From G965230065 sp965230065 (lineage in GTDB: Bacteria; Bacteroidota; Bacteroidia; Cytophagales; Cyclobacteriaceae), in assembly GCA_965230065.1 (NCBI GenBank), contig OZ245942.1, positions 2,232,001 through 2,296,000 of the forward strand: a stretch of 64,000 bases of DNA, read 5' to 3'. Position numbers and translations under genes: made by a program. The notes beneath the pieces were generated by a model. The model did no database searches and had not been told where the DNA came from. It worked only from the letters and a program-made list of their open reading frames with translations. This document shows positions 16,525 to 25,713 of the stretch, piece after piece. Positions within the stretch are counted from its first letter, which is position 1. The number at the start of each line of letters is the position of its first letter.

Positions 16525-17427
16525 TCATTTACTCTTGCTGGCTTCAAAAAGTTTTTGCTTCTCTTCTTTGGTGAGGCTGTCGTAACCGCTTTCAGATATT
16601 TTATCCAAAATAGCGTCTATTTCTTCCTGGTTAGACTTGTATTGCTTCCTTGCAGTTGTTCGGCGGTCACTATTGGTATAAGAGACTTTGACTTTAGGTT
16701 GCTTTTTAAAGAAGCTTTTTACAAAGCGAAAAAACTGGTTGATGGGTTTCCCCATATCGTTGCCCCGCTGCAACTGTTTGATAAAGATAAAGCCAATAGC
16801 AGCCCCGGCCAGGTGCGCCAGTTCACCCCCGGCATTGCCCTGTGGCATTTGAATGATGGAAAGTACTACATAAAAAAGCGCAATATATTTGATACGGACG
16901 GGGCCAATCAGCAAGAGGGAAAAGGAATAATCGGGCATAAACGTGGCAGCCCCCACTACCACAGCGTAAACGCCAGCCGAAGCACCAATAAGATAGGAAA
17001 AATTGACTGTTTCGCTAAAAATGGGCAATACGTTGTAGATTACCATGTAAAACAACCCTCCGGCCAGTCCGCCCAGAATATAAAGGTTCACCACTTTCTC
17101 GTTACCCAAAAATTCTTTGATAATGCGGCCAAACCAATACAAAAACAGCATATTGAAGATAATATGCAAAAAGCCCGAATGCATGAAAAAATACGTAACC
17201 AGCGTCCAGGGCTTGATGATAAACTCTTGCAGGGAAGATGGCAGCACCAGCCAGCTATCAATGGTGTGCCGGATGCCTTCGTAATTAAACCCCGTGAGCC
17301 AGAAAGGTACGGCAACAAGCCGCACAGCCACAAATACAATGATATTGATCAGGATGATCCGTATCAGTCCGTTATTGGGCCTGTTGAATGCATTTTTAAA
17401 ATCGTCGAGAATACTATTACCGTACAT
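16525..17427 (-). CDS. Rhomboid family intramembrane serine protease (second of pair)
   Basis: A 300-residue membrane protease. The catalytic serine lies in LIGASAGVYAVVVGA (GxSxG motif, near residue 151) and the catalytic histidine in GELAHLAGAAIGF near 205. The conserved HxxxH/N-rich turn after the first helix (FFMHSGFLHIIFNMLFLYWFG) is present. The C-terminal 70 residues are charged and probably cytosolic. The ATG at 17427 is chosen over a TTG at 17442, which would overlap the previous gene's stop. It follows the first rhomboid gene by 11 bp, and both follow mutL. Substrates are unknown. Confidence 0.92.
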   Translation of the reverse strand: MYGNSILDDFKNAFNRPNNGLIRIILINIIVFVAVRLVAVPFWLTGFNYEGIRHTIDSWLVLPSSLQEFIIKPWTLVTYFFMHSGFLHIIFNMLFLYWFGRIIKEFLGNEKVVNLYILGGLAGGLFYMVIYNVLPIFSETVNFSYLIGASAGVYAVVVGAATFMPDYSFSLLLIGPVRIKYIALFYVVLSIIQMPQGNAGGELAHLAGAAIGFIFIKQLQRGNDMGKPINQFFRFVKSFFKKQPKVKVSYTNSDRRTTARKQYKSNQEEIDAILDKISESGYDSLTKEEKQKLFEASKSK

Positions 17428-17438
17428 TACACTACAAA

Positions 17439-18248
17439 TCAATAAAAATTATTACGATCTTTCTGCCATACTTTTACTAAGATAAAAGCAAATAACATTC
17501 CGCCCAAGTGTGCCAGGTGCGCTACATTATCGCCCGGAGTCCTTTCTACCAAAGCGTATACTTCATACAGACCGTAAAACAACACAAAGTATTTTGCTTT
17601 TATTGGAAAAGGAAAAAATAACAGAAAAATTTCTGTATTGGGAAAAAGTAAGGCAAATGCCATCAAAATACCAAAGATAGCTCCTGAGGCACCTACCAGG
17701 GGTATATTAGCTTCCCTTTCGTAAAGCGTATTGACAATGGCCTTGCTTTCGTTAATATACGATGAACTCGCAGGATTGTCTTCAAATTCACCTATAAAAT
17801 TATACAGTTCATTGTTAGCATACACATCTTCGGCATGTTCTACGATGAATGTATTGAATTTTTCGGGCGAAGGGCTTTCCATATAGGCATCCCTGTCTTT
17901 TTCCATAGGGCGCATTTCTACGAAATCGACCCCTATAAAGAGTACCGCAGCACCAATGCCCGTTACCATATAAAAAGTCAGGAATTTTTTAGGACCCCAA
18001 AAGTTTTCCAGCAATGGGCCGAAAATGAATAACCCGAACATATTACCGAAAATATGCATAAACCCGGAGTGCATGAACATATAAGTAACAAACTGAAAAG
18101 GCTTGAAGTACTCCGAAAATATATAGTATAGCCCAAACAGCCTGAGAAAGTCGAGGCCAAAGTTGCTGGCTGCCAAAGCAGTTAACAAATACAGAACAAT
18201 ATTAATTATCAGTAGATTTTTGACAATGGGTGTAAGCCTTCCAAACAT
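17439..18248 (-). CDS. Rhomboid family intramembrane serine protease (first of pair)
   Basis: A 269-residue rhomboid protease. PLVGASGAIFGILMA contains the GxSx catalytic serine (near residue 187), and NVAHLAHLGGMLFAF the catalytic histidine near 245. YMFMHSGFMHIFGNMFGLFIFG is the standard helix-2 histidine/asparagine segment. Between the third helix and the catalytic serine helix there is an unusually long, acidic insertion of about 70 residues (around 108-180) with no hydrophobic character. It begins 3 bp after the mutL stop, so the three genes form an operon. This copy and its neighbour are clearly paralogous but diverged. Confidence 0.92.
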   Translation of the reverse strand: MFGRLTPIVKNLLIINIVLYLLTALAASNFGLDFLRLFGLYYIFSEYFKPFQFVTYMFMHSGFMHIFGNMFGLFIFGPLLENFWGPKKFLTFYMVTGIGAAVLFIGVDFVEMRPMEKDRDAYMESPSPEKFNTFIVEHAEDVYANNELYNFIGEFEDNPASSSYINESKAIVNTLYEREANIPLVGASGAIFGILMAFALLFPNTEIFLLFFPFPIKAKYFVLFYGLYEVYALVERTPGDNVAHLAHLGGMLFAFILVKVWQKDRNNFY

Positions 18249-18251
18249 GCG

Positions 18252-20114
18252 TTATTGGTTAAAAAACTGCGCTATTTTGTTGAGTTCAAGAATGTAAAAG
18301 ATCGACTGTCCATTGGGGGCATAATGCGGGTTTTCACAAGCAAACAGGCGATCAATCAGGTTGCGCATTGCCTCAGGCTCCAGCCTTTGCCCCCTTTTTA
18401 TCGACATCCTTTTGGCAATTGCACGCGCTAAATTATCACTTTTTGTCAAAGAAAGTTTATCCTGGTTGGCTTTATATTGCTCGAGCAGTCCTTCAAACAC
18501 CATTTTTTCGTCCCCGCTTTTTACATCAGGCGGTACGCCATTGATCACCACCATGTTTTGCCCCAGGCTGCTAAAATCGAAACCCAGGGCGCTAATTTCA
18601 TCTTTCAGTTCCTGCACCATCGCATAATCGACAGGGTTTAAGTGTACGTGCTGTGGAAAAAGGGATTGTTGCGAAACCGCTTTCTTTTTGTGGGGCATGG
18701 CGGCATATTGCTCATAAAGAATGCGCTCATGCGCTGCCTGTTGGTCTATGAGCATAATCCCTGATTTCACCTGGGTTACAATATACGTATGGTGAATCTG
18801 AAAAGTATACCGCTCGGCCACCTGGGTTTCTTCCCTTATAGACGATTGCTGTACAAAAAAGGCATTGGCTGCGCTTTGGAAGGTTACGCCTTCACCTGGT
18901 TCGGGAGACTGCTCTATTTCAGCACCACTCCCAAAATCAAAGTGTTTTTTATCAGAGCCTTCATACAAACTTTCCCAGTTTTTCAGGTTATCCCGGCTCG
19001 TGGGCGCATTTTTAAACTGTTCATAATCTTGCCGGCTACTACCAGGCTGTTGGGTTGGCTGTGGCTGTAAGGCAATTTGCATAGACCGCAGGTTTTCTCC
19101 ATCAAAATCCAATGTAGGAATCAGATTATGCATACCCAAAGCACGTTTTACAGCCGCCCTGATGATAGCATACACTGTGCGTTCGTCAGATAATTTGATT
19201 TCCGTTTTGGTAGGGTGTACGTTCACATCGATCTCGGCCGGATCAATTTCAATGAAAAGCGTATAAAAAGGAAAGCTATCGTCAGGCAGCAAACCTTCAT
19301 AAGCGCCCATTACGGCATGGTTGAGGTAGTTATTTTTTACAAAGCGGTTATTGATGAAAAAGTATTGTTCGCCACGGGTTTTCTTGGCAAATTCGGGCTT
19401 GCCCACATAGCCCCAAATTTTCACGTGGGGGGTTTCTTCTTCACAAGTAATGAGCTGCTCCTGGTACGATTTCCCAAACAGGCCCACAATGCGCTGGCTT
19501 AGCTTACCCGGAACCAGGTTGTACATACACAAATCATTATTATAGAACTCGAGGGCAATCTCAGGGTGAGGGAGGGCAACCCGAAAAAACTCATCCAGCA
19601 CATGTCGCATTTCTACTGAGTTGGACTTAAGGAACTTGCGACGGGCGGGCACATTATAAAATAAATTTTTCACACTGATGGAAGTGCCTGCTTCGGCAGC
19701 CACCGGCAGGCTTTCTTTAAACTCAGAACCTTCTATTTCTATTTGTATTCCCAACTCCTCATGCTCCGGCTTGGTAATGAGCGATACCTGTGCTATGGCT
19801 GCGATAGAGGCCAGGGCTTCTCCCCTGAAACCCATGGTACGGATAACATAAATATCATCAACGGTACTGATTTTGGAAGTAGCATGTCGCTCAAAACACA
19901 TGCGGGCATCGGTTTCGCTCATGCCTATGCCATCATCGGTTACCTGCACCAGCGTTCTGCCCCCGTCTTTTACAATCACGCGTATATGCCGGGCTTTGGC
20001 ATCTATCGCATTTTCCAAAAGTTCTTTTACTACCGAGGCCGGACGCTGTACAACCTCTCCGGCTGCTATCTGGTTGGCAATAGCATCGGGTAGTAATCGA
20101 ATAATATCTGTCAT
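18252..20114 (-). CDS. mutL: DNA mismatch repair protein MutL
   Basis: A 620-residue GHKL ATPase coordinating mismatch repair. The N-terminal ATPase motifs are seen as ELLENAIDA, DDGIGM and GFRGEALASI; ATP binding drives dimer closure. The C-terminal dimerisation domain contains a DQQA-x2-E-x4-E motif (DQQAAHERILYE, from Asp457), a near-match to the DQHA-x2-E-x4-E endonuclease motif. The downstream metal-site segment normally resembling CPHGRP is here CENPHYAPNGQ (from Cys593). No MutH-like gene is visible in this window. It heads an operon with two rhomboid genes; a 95-bp gap separates it from the small membrane-protein gene upstream. Confidence 0.95.
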   Translation of the reverse strand: MTDIIRLLPDAIANQIAAGEVVQRPASVVKELLENAIDAKARHIRVIVKDGGRTLVQVTDDGIGMSETDARMCFERHATSKISTVDDIYVIRTMGFRGEALASIAAIAQVSLITKPEHEELGIQIEIEGSEFKESLPVAAEAGTSISVKNLFYNVPARRKFLKSNSVEMRHVLDEFFRVALPHPEIALEFYNNDLCMYNLVPGKLSQRIVGLFGKSYQEQLITCEEETPHVKIWGYVGKPEFAKKTRGEQYFFINNRFVKNNYLNHAVMGAYEGLLPDDSFPFYTLFIEIDPAEIDVNVHPTKTEIKLSDERTVYAIIRAAVKRALGMHNLIPTLDFDGENLRSMQIALQPQPTQQPGSSRQDYEQFKNAPTSRDNLKNWESLYEGSDKKHFDFGSGAEIEQSPEPGEGVTFQSAANAFFVQQSSIREETQVAERYTFQIHHTYIVTQVKSGIMLIDQQAAHERILYEQYAAMPHKKKAVSQQSLFPQHVHLNPVDYAMVQELKDEISALGFDFSSLGQNMVVINGVPPDVKSGDEKMVFEGLLEQYKANQDKLSLTKSDNLARAIAKRMSIKRGQRLEPEAMRNLIDRLFACENPHYAPNGQSIFYILELNKIAQFFNQ

Positions 20115-20209
20115 AAAAATATTCTTGTTACAGCGTGACTTGCTTCTGAAATTAAATTTATTTTCTTTAAATTTCTTCGAGTTACCTAATTACATTAAAT
20201 TGCCTAGTC

Positions 20210-20557
20210 TCAGGATCTTTTACCAAATTTTTTCAACCTATAAAAAAGATATACAGGCACTACTGCCCATAACAGATAAAAAACAACGTTACCATAATAA
20301 ATAAACCCGAAAGTTAGCCCAAAAAGGCATACAACAATAATAAGCTGGAGTAGATTTACGTGTCTGTTTTCCCGCTCCCTTCGGGCAAAGGAACCAGATA
20401 TATTGGATCGGTCGAACCCGTTTGGCATCTGGCTCATTTCTTGCTTTATTCGGGCAGTGCGATTGTTTATGTCTTCTTTGACAGGATCATAATACCGGGG
20501 TTCAAAGCTGAATCTTTGGGGTTTAGGCAAACGTACAATAGAAGGAACCTTCATCAT
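20210..20557 (-). CDS. Small conserved-looking membrane protein
   Basis: A 115-residue protein from the ATG at 20557, chosen because an upstream extension would overlap the divergent GH3-type gene's leader. A polar, basic N-terminal half (KVPSIVRLPKPQRFSFEPRY, followed by charged sequence to about residue 70) precedes a hydrophobic stretch around 75-107 that could form two short helices. It ends in the basic YRLKKFGKRS. The RFxFxPRYYDP segment looks like a short conserved motif of a Bacteroidota-specific family that I cannot name. It lies upstream of mutL on the same strand. Function unknown. Confidence 0.65.
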   Translation of the reverse strand: MMKVPSIVRLPKPQRFSFEPRYYDPVKEDINNRTARIKQEMSQMPNGFDRSNISGSFARRERENRHVNLLQLIIVVCLFGLTFGFIYYGNVVFYLLWAVVPVYLFYRLKKFGKRS

Positions 20558-20620
20558 GACATTATATTTAAGTTTTCTTCGTTTCGAAGTTAGTACAAAT
20601 GTATAAGAAAGAACGCCCCT

Positions 20621-23614
20621 ATGCATAAAAAAGTTTACTTCCTTTTTCTTTTCCAAATTTCCTTCCTGGTTGTGCTGGGACAGCAAAATTTATTGGAAGA
20701 AGAGGTCGTATTTGCAAAAAAAGCTACGCAGGAGCAATGGGTAAACACTACTTTAACCACGCTGAGTTTGGAGCAAAAAATAGGGCAGATGTTTATGTTG
20801 CCTGTGCAGGCAGATTCTACCGAATCTTATTATCAAAATATAGAAAAGTTAGTTGAAAAACACCATGTAGGAGGTATCGTTCTGCTGGGAGGAGGGCCTG
20901 CCGGAGTGGCCAGATTAATGAACCGGCTTCAGGCAGTAGCCGAAGTGCCTTTGCTTGTAGGAATAGATGCTGAGTTTGGCCTGGGTAAAACACTGGACAG
21001 TGCCATCACGTACCCGCCTTCCCTGGCATTAGGTGCTGTGCAAGATCATCACGCTGTTTATCAATTAGGTGCAGAAATGGCCCGGCAATGCAAAATACTG
21101 GGCATTCATATTAATTTCTCGGCAACCATGCATGTCAATAGCAGCACTTCTCAGCTGGAAGTTGCTTATCAGTCTTTCGGGGATGACATGCAAAAAGCCA
21201 GGGCCAAAGGCATGGCCTTCATGCAGGGCATGGAAGATTATGGGCTGATAGCCTGCTACCGCCACACCGACAAAAGCCGCATTCACCAACGCAGCGCTTC
21301 AACTACTGCTTCGCAGCATGCACTGTCTTCACCCAAAAGTACAGATACTATTCCTCACCCTTATTTCAAATATGACGGCCAACATCCTTTGGGCACGCTG
21401 ATGGCCCGGTTGAATGAACCTGTAACTGATTTTTACCAGCCCCGCCCCATTACCCGGTCTAGTATTCCGGAAGCTGATATGCTTATAGACAGAATGGCCC
21501 TGGATGGCATTATCTTTTCTGATGCCTTAAGCATACAGGAAAACTCTTCGGAAAAGCCCGGAACTACTGAGTTGAAAGCCTTACTGGCAGGCAATGATGT
21601 ACTCATGTTTCCGGATAACGTTTCAGCAGCCATCAGAAAAATAAAAAAGGCAATCAATGAAAATACTATTAGCGAGGAAGAAATTAACCAGCGGGTTGGC
21701 AAAATTTTACAGATGAAGTACAAAGCCGGGTTAGATCATTATTCCCCTATCAATATTGAAAATGAACCATATCGGCAATTGAACAGGCCGGAAGCCTTAT
21801 TACTGAAGGAAGAGCTTTACCAAAAGGGCATTACGGTGGTGCGCGACCAGCGCCAGTTACTTCCCGTAAATGTACTGGATACGGCTACTTTTGCTTCTCT
21901 TTCCCTGAGCATTGGTGATGAACCCTTTGCCCGGTATTTTCAACAAATGCTTGGGCAATACGCCCCTTTTGCCCACTACGACCTTTTTAAACAAGATGAG
22001 CAAACCCTGGATTACAATGTACTTTTCGAGCGGCTGAAAAGATATGATTATGTAATCATTGGGATACATCAGATAAGCAAAATGTATGAGGAGCAAAGCA
22101 TGCAAATGCTCAAAAACGGCCTCACATTTTTAAAGTTTTTGCAGGATGAAACCAACCTCATCCTGGTAGTATTTGATGACCCTTACGAACTTAAGCACTT
22201 TGATGATTTCAGGCATTTGATATGTGCATACGATGAAGAAGATGTAGCCCAACGCATTGTCCCGCAAATACTTTTTGGAAGCATCAGGGCCAGGGGCAAG
22301 CTGCCGGTTTCGGCCTCTCCCCGCTTGCTTAAAAACACGGGCGTAGATACCGAACCGCTTAACCGTTTACGCTATACACTGCCCGAAGCGGTGGGGCTTA
22401 GTTCCGATACATTACGTTTAATAGATTCGCTGGCAAACCAGGCCATTATGGACGAAGCCACCCCCGGATGCCAGGTATTGGTAGCCCGAAAAGGGGCAGT
22501 TGTTTTTCAGAAATCGTATGGGCATTTCTCTTATGACAGCTTACAGCCTGTTACTAACGAAACAATTTACGACATTGCCTCGGTAACCAAAGTAGCGGCT
22601 ACGTTGCAAGCTGTCATGTTTTTGGAAGAACGGGGACTGATTGACCTGGACGAAAAAATATCTGCATACCTGCCTGAACTGAAGGGCACGAACAAAGAAG
22701 ATCTCCGCATTCGGGAAATTCTCATGCACCGGGCCGGGTTGATGTCGTTTGTGCCTTTTTGGGCGTATACCAGAGATAAAGAAGAGCTGAGTACCGACTT
22801 TTACGATATCTACCCTGACGAAGAACACCCCGTACATGTAGGCCCCGGGCTTTACGGTGTGCAAACGCTGGAAGACTCAGTGTGGCAATGGATGGCAGAC
22901 TCAAAGGTAAGAAAAACCAGGAGGGGGTACTCTACGCTAAGGCCCCGCCACCGTTACCGCTACAGCGATTTAGGTTTTTTTATGTTAAAAAGAACGGTGG
23001 AGCGCATCACCAACCAGTCCATCGATGAGTTTCTGGAACAAAACTTTTACACCCCCCTGGGGCTTTCTACACTTACTTATCTCCCTTTGTGTAAATTTCC
23101 TGCTAACAGAATTTCGCCCACTGCCGAAGATGATTATTTCAGGAAAACACTTGTGCATGGAATGGTTCATGATGAAGGGGCCGCCCTCATGGGAGGCGTA
23201 GCAGGCCATGCCGGGCTATTCGGTAATGCCAACGACCTCGCCATTTTGATGCAAATGAACCTGCAAGATGGAACGTACGGGGGTCAGCAATATTTTCAGG
23301 AAGGAACCGTAGCCCGCTTTGCCAAAAGGCAATTCAACGACAATCGCCGGGGGCTGGGTTGGGACAAGCCCGAAATCAAAGGAGACGGAGGAGCTACTGC
23401 TCCTGAAGCTTCTTCCCTCACTTTTGGTCATTTAGGCTTTACGGGCACCGCCGTATGGGCCGACCCTCAGTATGACCTCGTCTATATTTTTCTATCCAAC
23501 CGGATACACCCCAATGCCCGCAATACTAAACTTCTTACCGACGGAATACGTACAAAGATACATTCCGTTGTATACAGGGCCATGATGGATTACCATACGA
23601 CGTTGGTAGAATAA
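20621..23614 (+). CDS. Exported GH3-like / serine beta-lactamase-like fusion protein
   Basis: A 997-residue protein with an N-terminal Sec signal (MHKKVYFLFLFQISFLVVLG). Residues about 45-360 form a GH3 NagZ-type barrel (AEVPLLVGIDAEFGLGKTL) with the candidate nucleophile retained in GIIFSDALS (Asp301). The KHFPGHG loop is absent, replaced by ACYRHTDKSRIH at 211-222. Residues 370-570 resemble the GH3 C-terminal alpha/beta sandwich. From about 590 a class C beta-lactamase/esterase-like domain has an intact SVTK (Ser654/Lys657), a YSD box (Tyr781) and an HLGFTG triad (near 937). Such fusions suggest cell-wall or muropeptide processing. A 16-bp gap to bshA implies co-transcription. Confidence 0.85.
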   Translation: MHKKVYFLFLFQISFLVVLGQQNLLEEEVVFAKKATQEQWVNTTLTTLSLEQKIGQMFMLPVQADSTESYYQNIEKLVEKHHVGGIVLLGGGPAGVARLMNRLQAVAEVPLLVGIDAEFGLGKTLDSAITYPPSLALGAVQDHHAVYQLGAEMARQCKILGIHINFSATMHVNSSTSQLEVAYQSFGDDMQKARAKGMAFMQGMEDYGLIACYRHTDKSRIHQRSASTTASQHALSSPKSTDTIPHPYFKYDGQHPLGTLMARLNEPVTDFYQPRPITRSSIPEADMLIDRMALDGIIFSDALSIQENSSEKPGTTELKALLAGNDVLMFPDNVSAAIRKIKKAINENTISEEEINQRVGKILQMKYKAGLDHYSPINIENEPYRQLNRPEALLLKEELYQKGITVVRDQRQLLPVNVLDTATFASLSLSIGDEPFARYFQQMLGQYAPFAHYDLFKQDEQTLDYNVLFERLKRYDYVIIGIHQISKMYEEQSMQMLKNGLTFLKFLQDETNLILVVFDDPYELKHFDDFRHLICAYDEEDVAQRIVPQILFGSIRARGKLPVSASPRLLKNTGVDTEPLNRLRYTLPEAVGLSSDTLRLIDSLANQAIMDEATPGCQVLVARKGAVVFQKSYGHFSYDSLQPVTNETIYDIASVTKVAATLQAVMFLEERGLIDLDEKISAYLPELKGTNKEDLRIREILMHRAGLMSFVPFWAYTRDKEELSTDFYDIYPDEEHPVHVGPGLYGVQTLEDSVWQWMADSKVRKTRRGYSTLRPRHRYRYSDLGFFMLKRTVERITNQSIDEFLEQNFYTPLGLSTLTYLPLCKFPANRISPTAEDDYFRKTLVHGMVHDEGAALMGGVAGHAGLFGNANDLAILMQMNLQDGTYGGQQYFQEGTVARFAKRQFNDNRRGLGWDKPEIKGDGGATAPEASSLTFGHLGFTGTAVWADPQYDLVYIFLSNRIHPNARNTKLLTDGIRTKIHSVVYRAMMDYHTTLVE

Positions 23615-23630
23615 GCATTTCAAAAAAATA

Positions 23631-24782
23631 ATGAAGATAGGTATTGTTTGTTATCCTACATTTGGTGGAAGTGGCGTAGTGGCTACCGAACTGGGAAAGA
23701 CATTGGCAAAAAAAGGCCATCAGATTCACTTTATCACGTATTCGCAGCCTACCCGGCTCGATTTTTTCAATGAAAACCTCTTTTATCATGAGGTAGACGT
23801 GCGCACTTATCCGCTATTTCAATATCCTCCTTACGAATCGGCACTGGCGAGTAAAATGGTGGATGTGGTAAAATACGAAAAGTTGGATTTGCTGCATGTA
23901 CACTATGCCATTCCCCATGCATCGGCAGCCTATATGGCCAAGCAGATATTGGCGACGGAAAATATTCACATCCCAGTCATCACCACATTGCATGGAACAG
24001 ACATTACCCTGGTGGGCAAAGAAGCTTCTTATGCCCCGGTGGTTACGTTTAGCATCAATGCTTCGGATGGAATCACTACGGTTTCTGAAAACCTGAAACA
24101 AGACACGTATCAGCATTTTTCTATCAATAAAGACATACAGGTTATTCCCAACTTTATCGACCTGGGACGCTTTAAACGCCAACGAAAAGACCATTTTAAA
24201 AAAGCGATATGCCCCAATGACGAATACCTCATGGTGCATACATCCAACTTCCGGAAAGTGAAGCGGGTGCAGGACGTGGTCAAAATATTTTATAAAGTGC
24301 GGCAGCGTATACCCGTTAAACTTCTGCTGGTAGGGGACGGCCCTGAGCGTAGCAATGTAGAAGCCTTATGCCGCGAGTTGGGTACATGCGATGACATCCG
24401 GTTCTTGGGCAAAATTGAAGCCATAGAAGAAGTGCTTTCAGTAGCTGATTTGTTCCTGATGCCTTCCGAGAAAGAAAGCTTTGGGCTGGCGGCACTGGAA
24501 GCCATGGCCTGCCAGGTGCCCGTCATTTCCAGCAATACCGGCGGCCTTCCCGAACTGAATGTAGACGGCATCACTGGCTTTGTTTGCAACGTAGGCGATA
24601 TTGACGACATGACCGAAAAGGCTCTTTTTATTTTGCAAAAAGAACGCCTGGATACTTTTAAAAACAATGCGCTTGCCCGGGCTCATGAGTTTGATGCCAG
24701 CAATATTGTGCCTCAGTATGAAAAGTATTATACTGCCGTATTGGAGCAACATAATCCTAAAGAAGGGATTATCAATGCGTAA
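23631..24782 (+). CDS. bshA: N-acetyl-alpha-D-glucosaminyl L-malate synthase
   Basis: A 383-residue GT4-family glycosyltransferase. It joins GlcNAc from UDP-GlcNAc to L-malate in the first step of bacillithiol synthesis. The start MKIGIVCYPTFGGSGVVATELG and the segment HYAIPHASAAYMAKQIL are characteristic of BshA; the GT4 E-x7-E motif is present in EKESFGLAALEAMACQVPV near residue 280. The length matches the family. No bshB or bshC is seen in the window. It begins 16 bp after the GH3-like fusion gene, and a metallopeptidase gene follows after 116 bp. Confidence 0.94.
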   Translation: MKIGIVCYPTFGGSGVVATELGKTLAKKGHQIHFITYSQPTRLDFFNENLFYHEVDVRTYPLFQYPPYESALASKMVDVVKYEKLDLLHVHYAIPHASAAYMAKQILATENIHIPVITTLHGTDITLVGKEASYAPVVTFSINASDGITTVSENLKQDTYQHFSINKDIQVIPNFIDLGRFKRQRKDHFKKAICPNDEYLMVHTSNFRKVKRVQDVVKIFYKVRQRIPVKLLLVGDGPERSNVEALCRELGTCDDIRFLGKIEAIEEVLSVADLFLMPSEKESFGLAALEAMACQVPVISSNTGGLPELNVDGITGFVCNVGDIDDMTEKALFILQKERLDTFKNNALARAHEFDASNIVPQYEKYYTAVLEQHNPKEGIINA

Positions 24783-24898
24783 AGTTTGAGTAAAATTCCA
24801 CTTCCTTACGGGGCAACCTCGTAAACAAGTTTCCGTTTATAGTTTTACTAAATTATTTCAATTGACATTAACTTACACAACATATAAAATATAAAAAA

Positions 24899-25591
24899 AT
24901 GGTGTTAATACTGATTACCGTCGTCTTTATGATTATCAGCTTTGCTGTGAGTCGGCGACTGAAAAATAAATTTAAGAAGTATTCAAAGATACAGATGGGT
25001 TCCGGGCTTTCCGGTAAGGAAATAGCCGAACAAATGTTGCATGATAATGGTATCAGGGGCGTGGAAGTTATTTCAGTACCCGGCCAGCTTACCGACCATT
25101 ACAACCCGGCCAACCGCACGGTGAATTTGAGCGAAAGTGTATATCACGGGCGTTCAGCCGCTGCCGCCGCGGTAGCAGCCCACGAATGTGGCCACGCTGT
25201 GCAGCATGCCAAAGCATACAGCTTCCTGGAATTTCGCTCGGCCATGGTGCCGGTGCAAAATGTTTCTGCCAAAATACTGAACATTGTGGTGCTGGTTGCC
25301 ATGTTTGGCGGTATGGCTTTTTTGCAGGTGGGTTTCCAAAGTGTGTTGCTGGTGGTAATTGCCTGTTACACCGTGCTTACCTTATTTTCTTTTGTAACCC
25401 TGCCCGTAGAATTTGACGCCAGCAAACGCGCACTGGCCTGGATTGAGCAAAGAGGGATTGCCTCTCCCGATGAATATGGTATGGCTAAAGATGCCCTGAA
25501 GTGGGCAGCCATGACGTACGTGGTAGCCGCATTGGGTTCTTTGGTAACCTTGCTTTATTTTATCTTTGCTTTCTTAGGAGCAAGGGACTAA
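24899..25591 (+). CDS. YugP-type neutral zinc metallopeptidase
   Basis: A 230-residue membrane protein. A helix at residues 2-16 is followed by a soluble part carrying HECGH (His95, Glu96, His99), the HExxH zinc-protease motif, within AAHECGHAVQHA. The third ligand is probably the Glu in LPVEFDASKRA near 168. Two to three further hydrophobic segments lie at about 120-160 and 205-226. PGQLTDHYNPANRTVNLSE is a characteristic YugP-family stretch. Substrates are unknown. Transcription ends at a strong intrinsic terminator at 25615-25649. Confidence 0.88.
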   Translation: MVLILITVVFMIISFAVSRRLKNKFKKYSKIQMGSGLSGKEIAEQMLHDNGIRGVEVISVPGQLTDHYNPANRTVNLSESVYHGRSAAAAAVAAHECGHAVQHAKAYSFLEFRSAMVPVQNVSAKILNIVVLVAMFGGMAFLQVGFQSVLLVVIACYTVLTLFSFVTLPVEFDASKRALAWIEQRGIASPDEYGMAKDALKWAAMTYVVAALGSLVTLLYFIFAFLGARD

Positions 25592-25614
25592 TCAACAAAA
25601 ACATTCAATTTTTC

Positions 25615-25649
25615 AATGGCATTTCTCGCAAGGAAATGCCATTTTTTTT
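25615..25649 (+). terminator. Rho-independent terminator after the metallopeptidase gene
   Basis: An exact 11-bp stem (25615-25625 with 25633-25643), 7-nt loop and a run of about eight T residues, 24 bp after the stop codon at 25591. This separates the metallopeptidase transcript from the acyl-CoA dehydrogenase gene. Confidence 0.92.
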
Positions 25650-25713
25650 GATGAATTGTTTAACTTTCAGCAAAGACTTCGGAAGTATTCAAAATCAAAA
25701 GTTACTTTTTAAC

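Noticed and set aside
16555..17445. A 296-codon plus-strand frame opposite the second rhomboid gene
   Set aside because: Antisense to a gene with intact GxSxG and histidine motifs; no motifs of its own.
21247..21330. Possible frameshift in the GH3 domain explaining the missing KHFPGHG loop
   Set aside because: I read the other frames through this stretch and none yields a KHFPG-like motif; the frame before and after continues the GH3 fold, so the loop is truly divergent.
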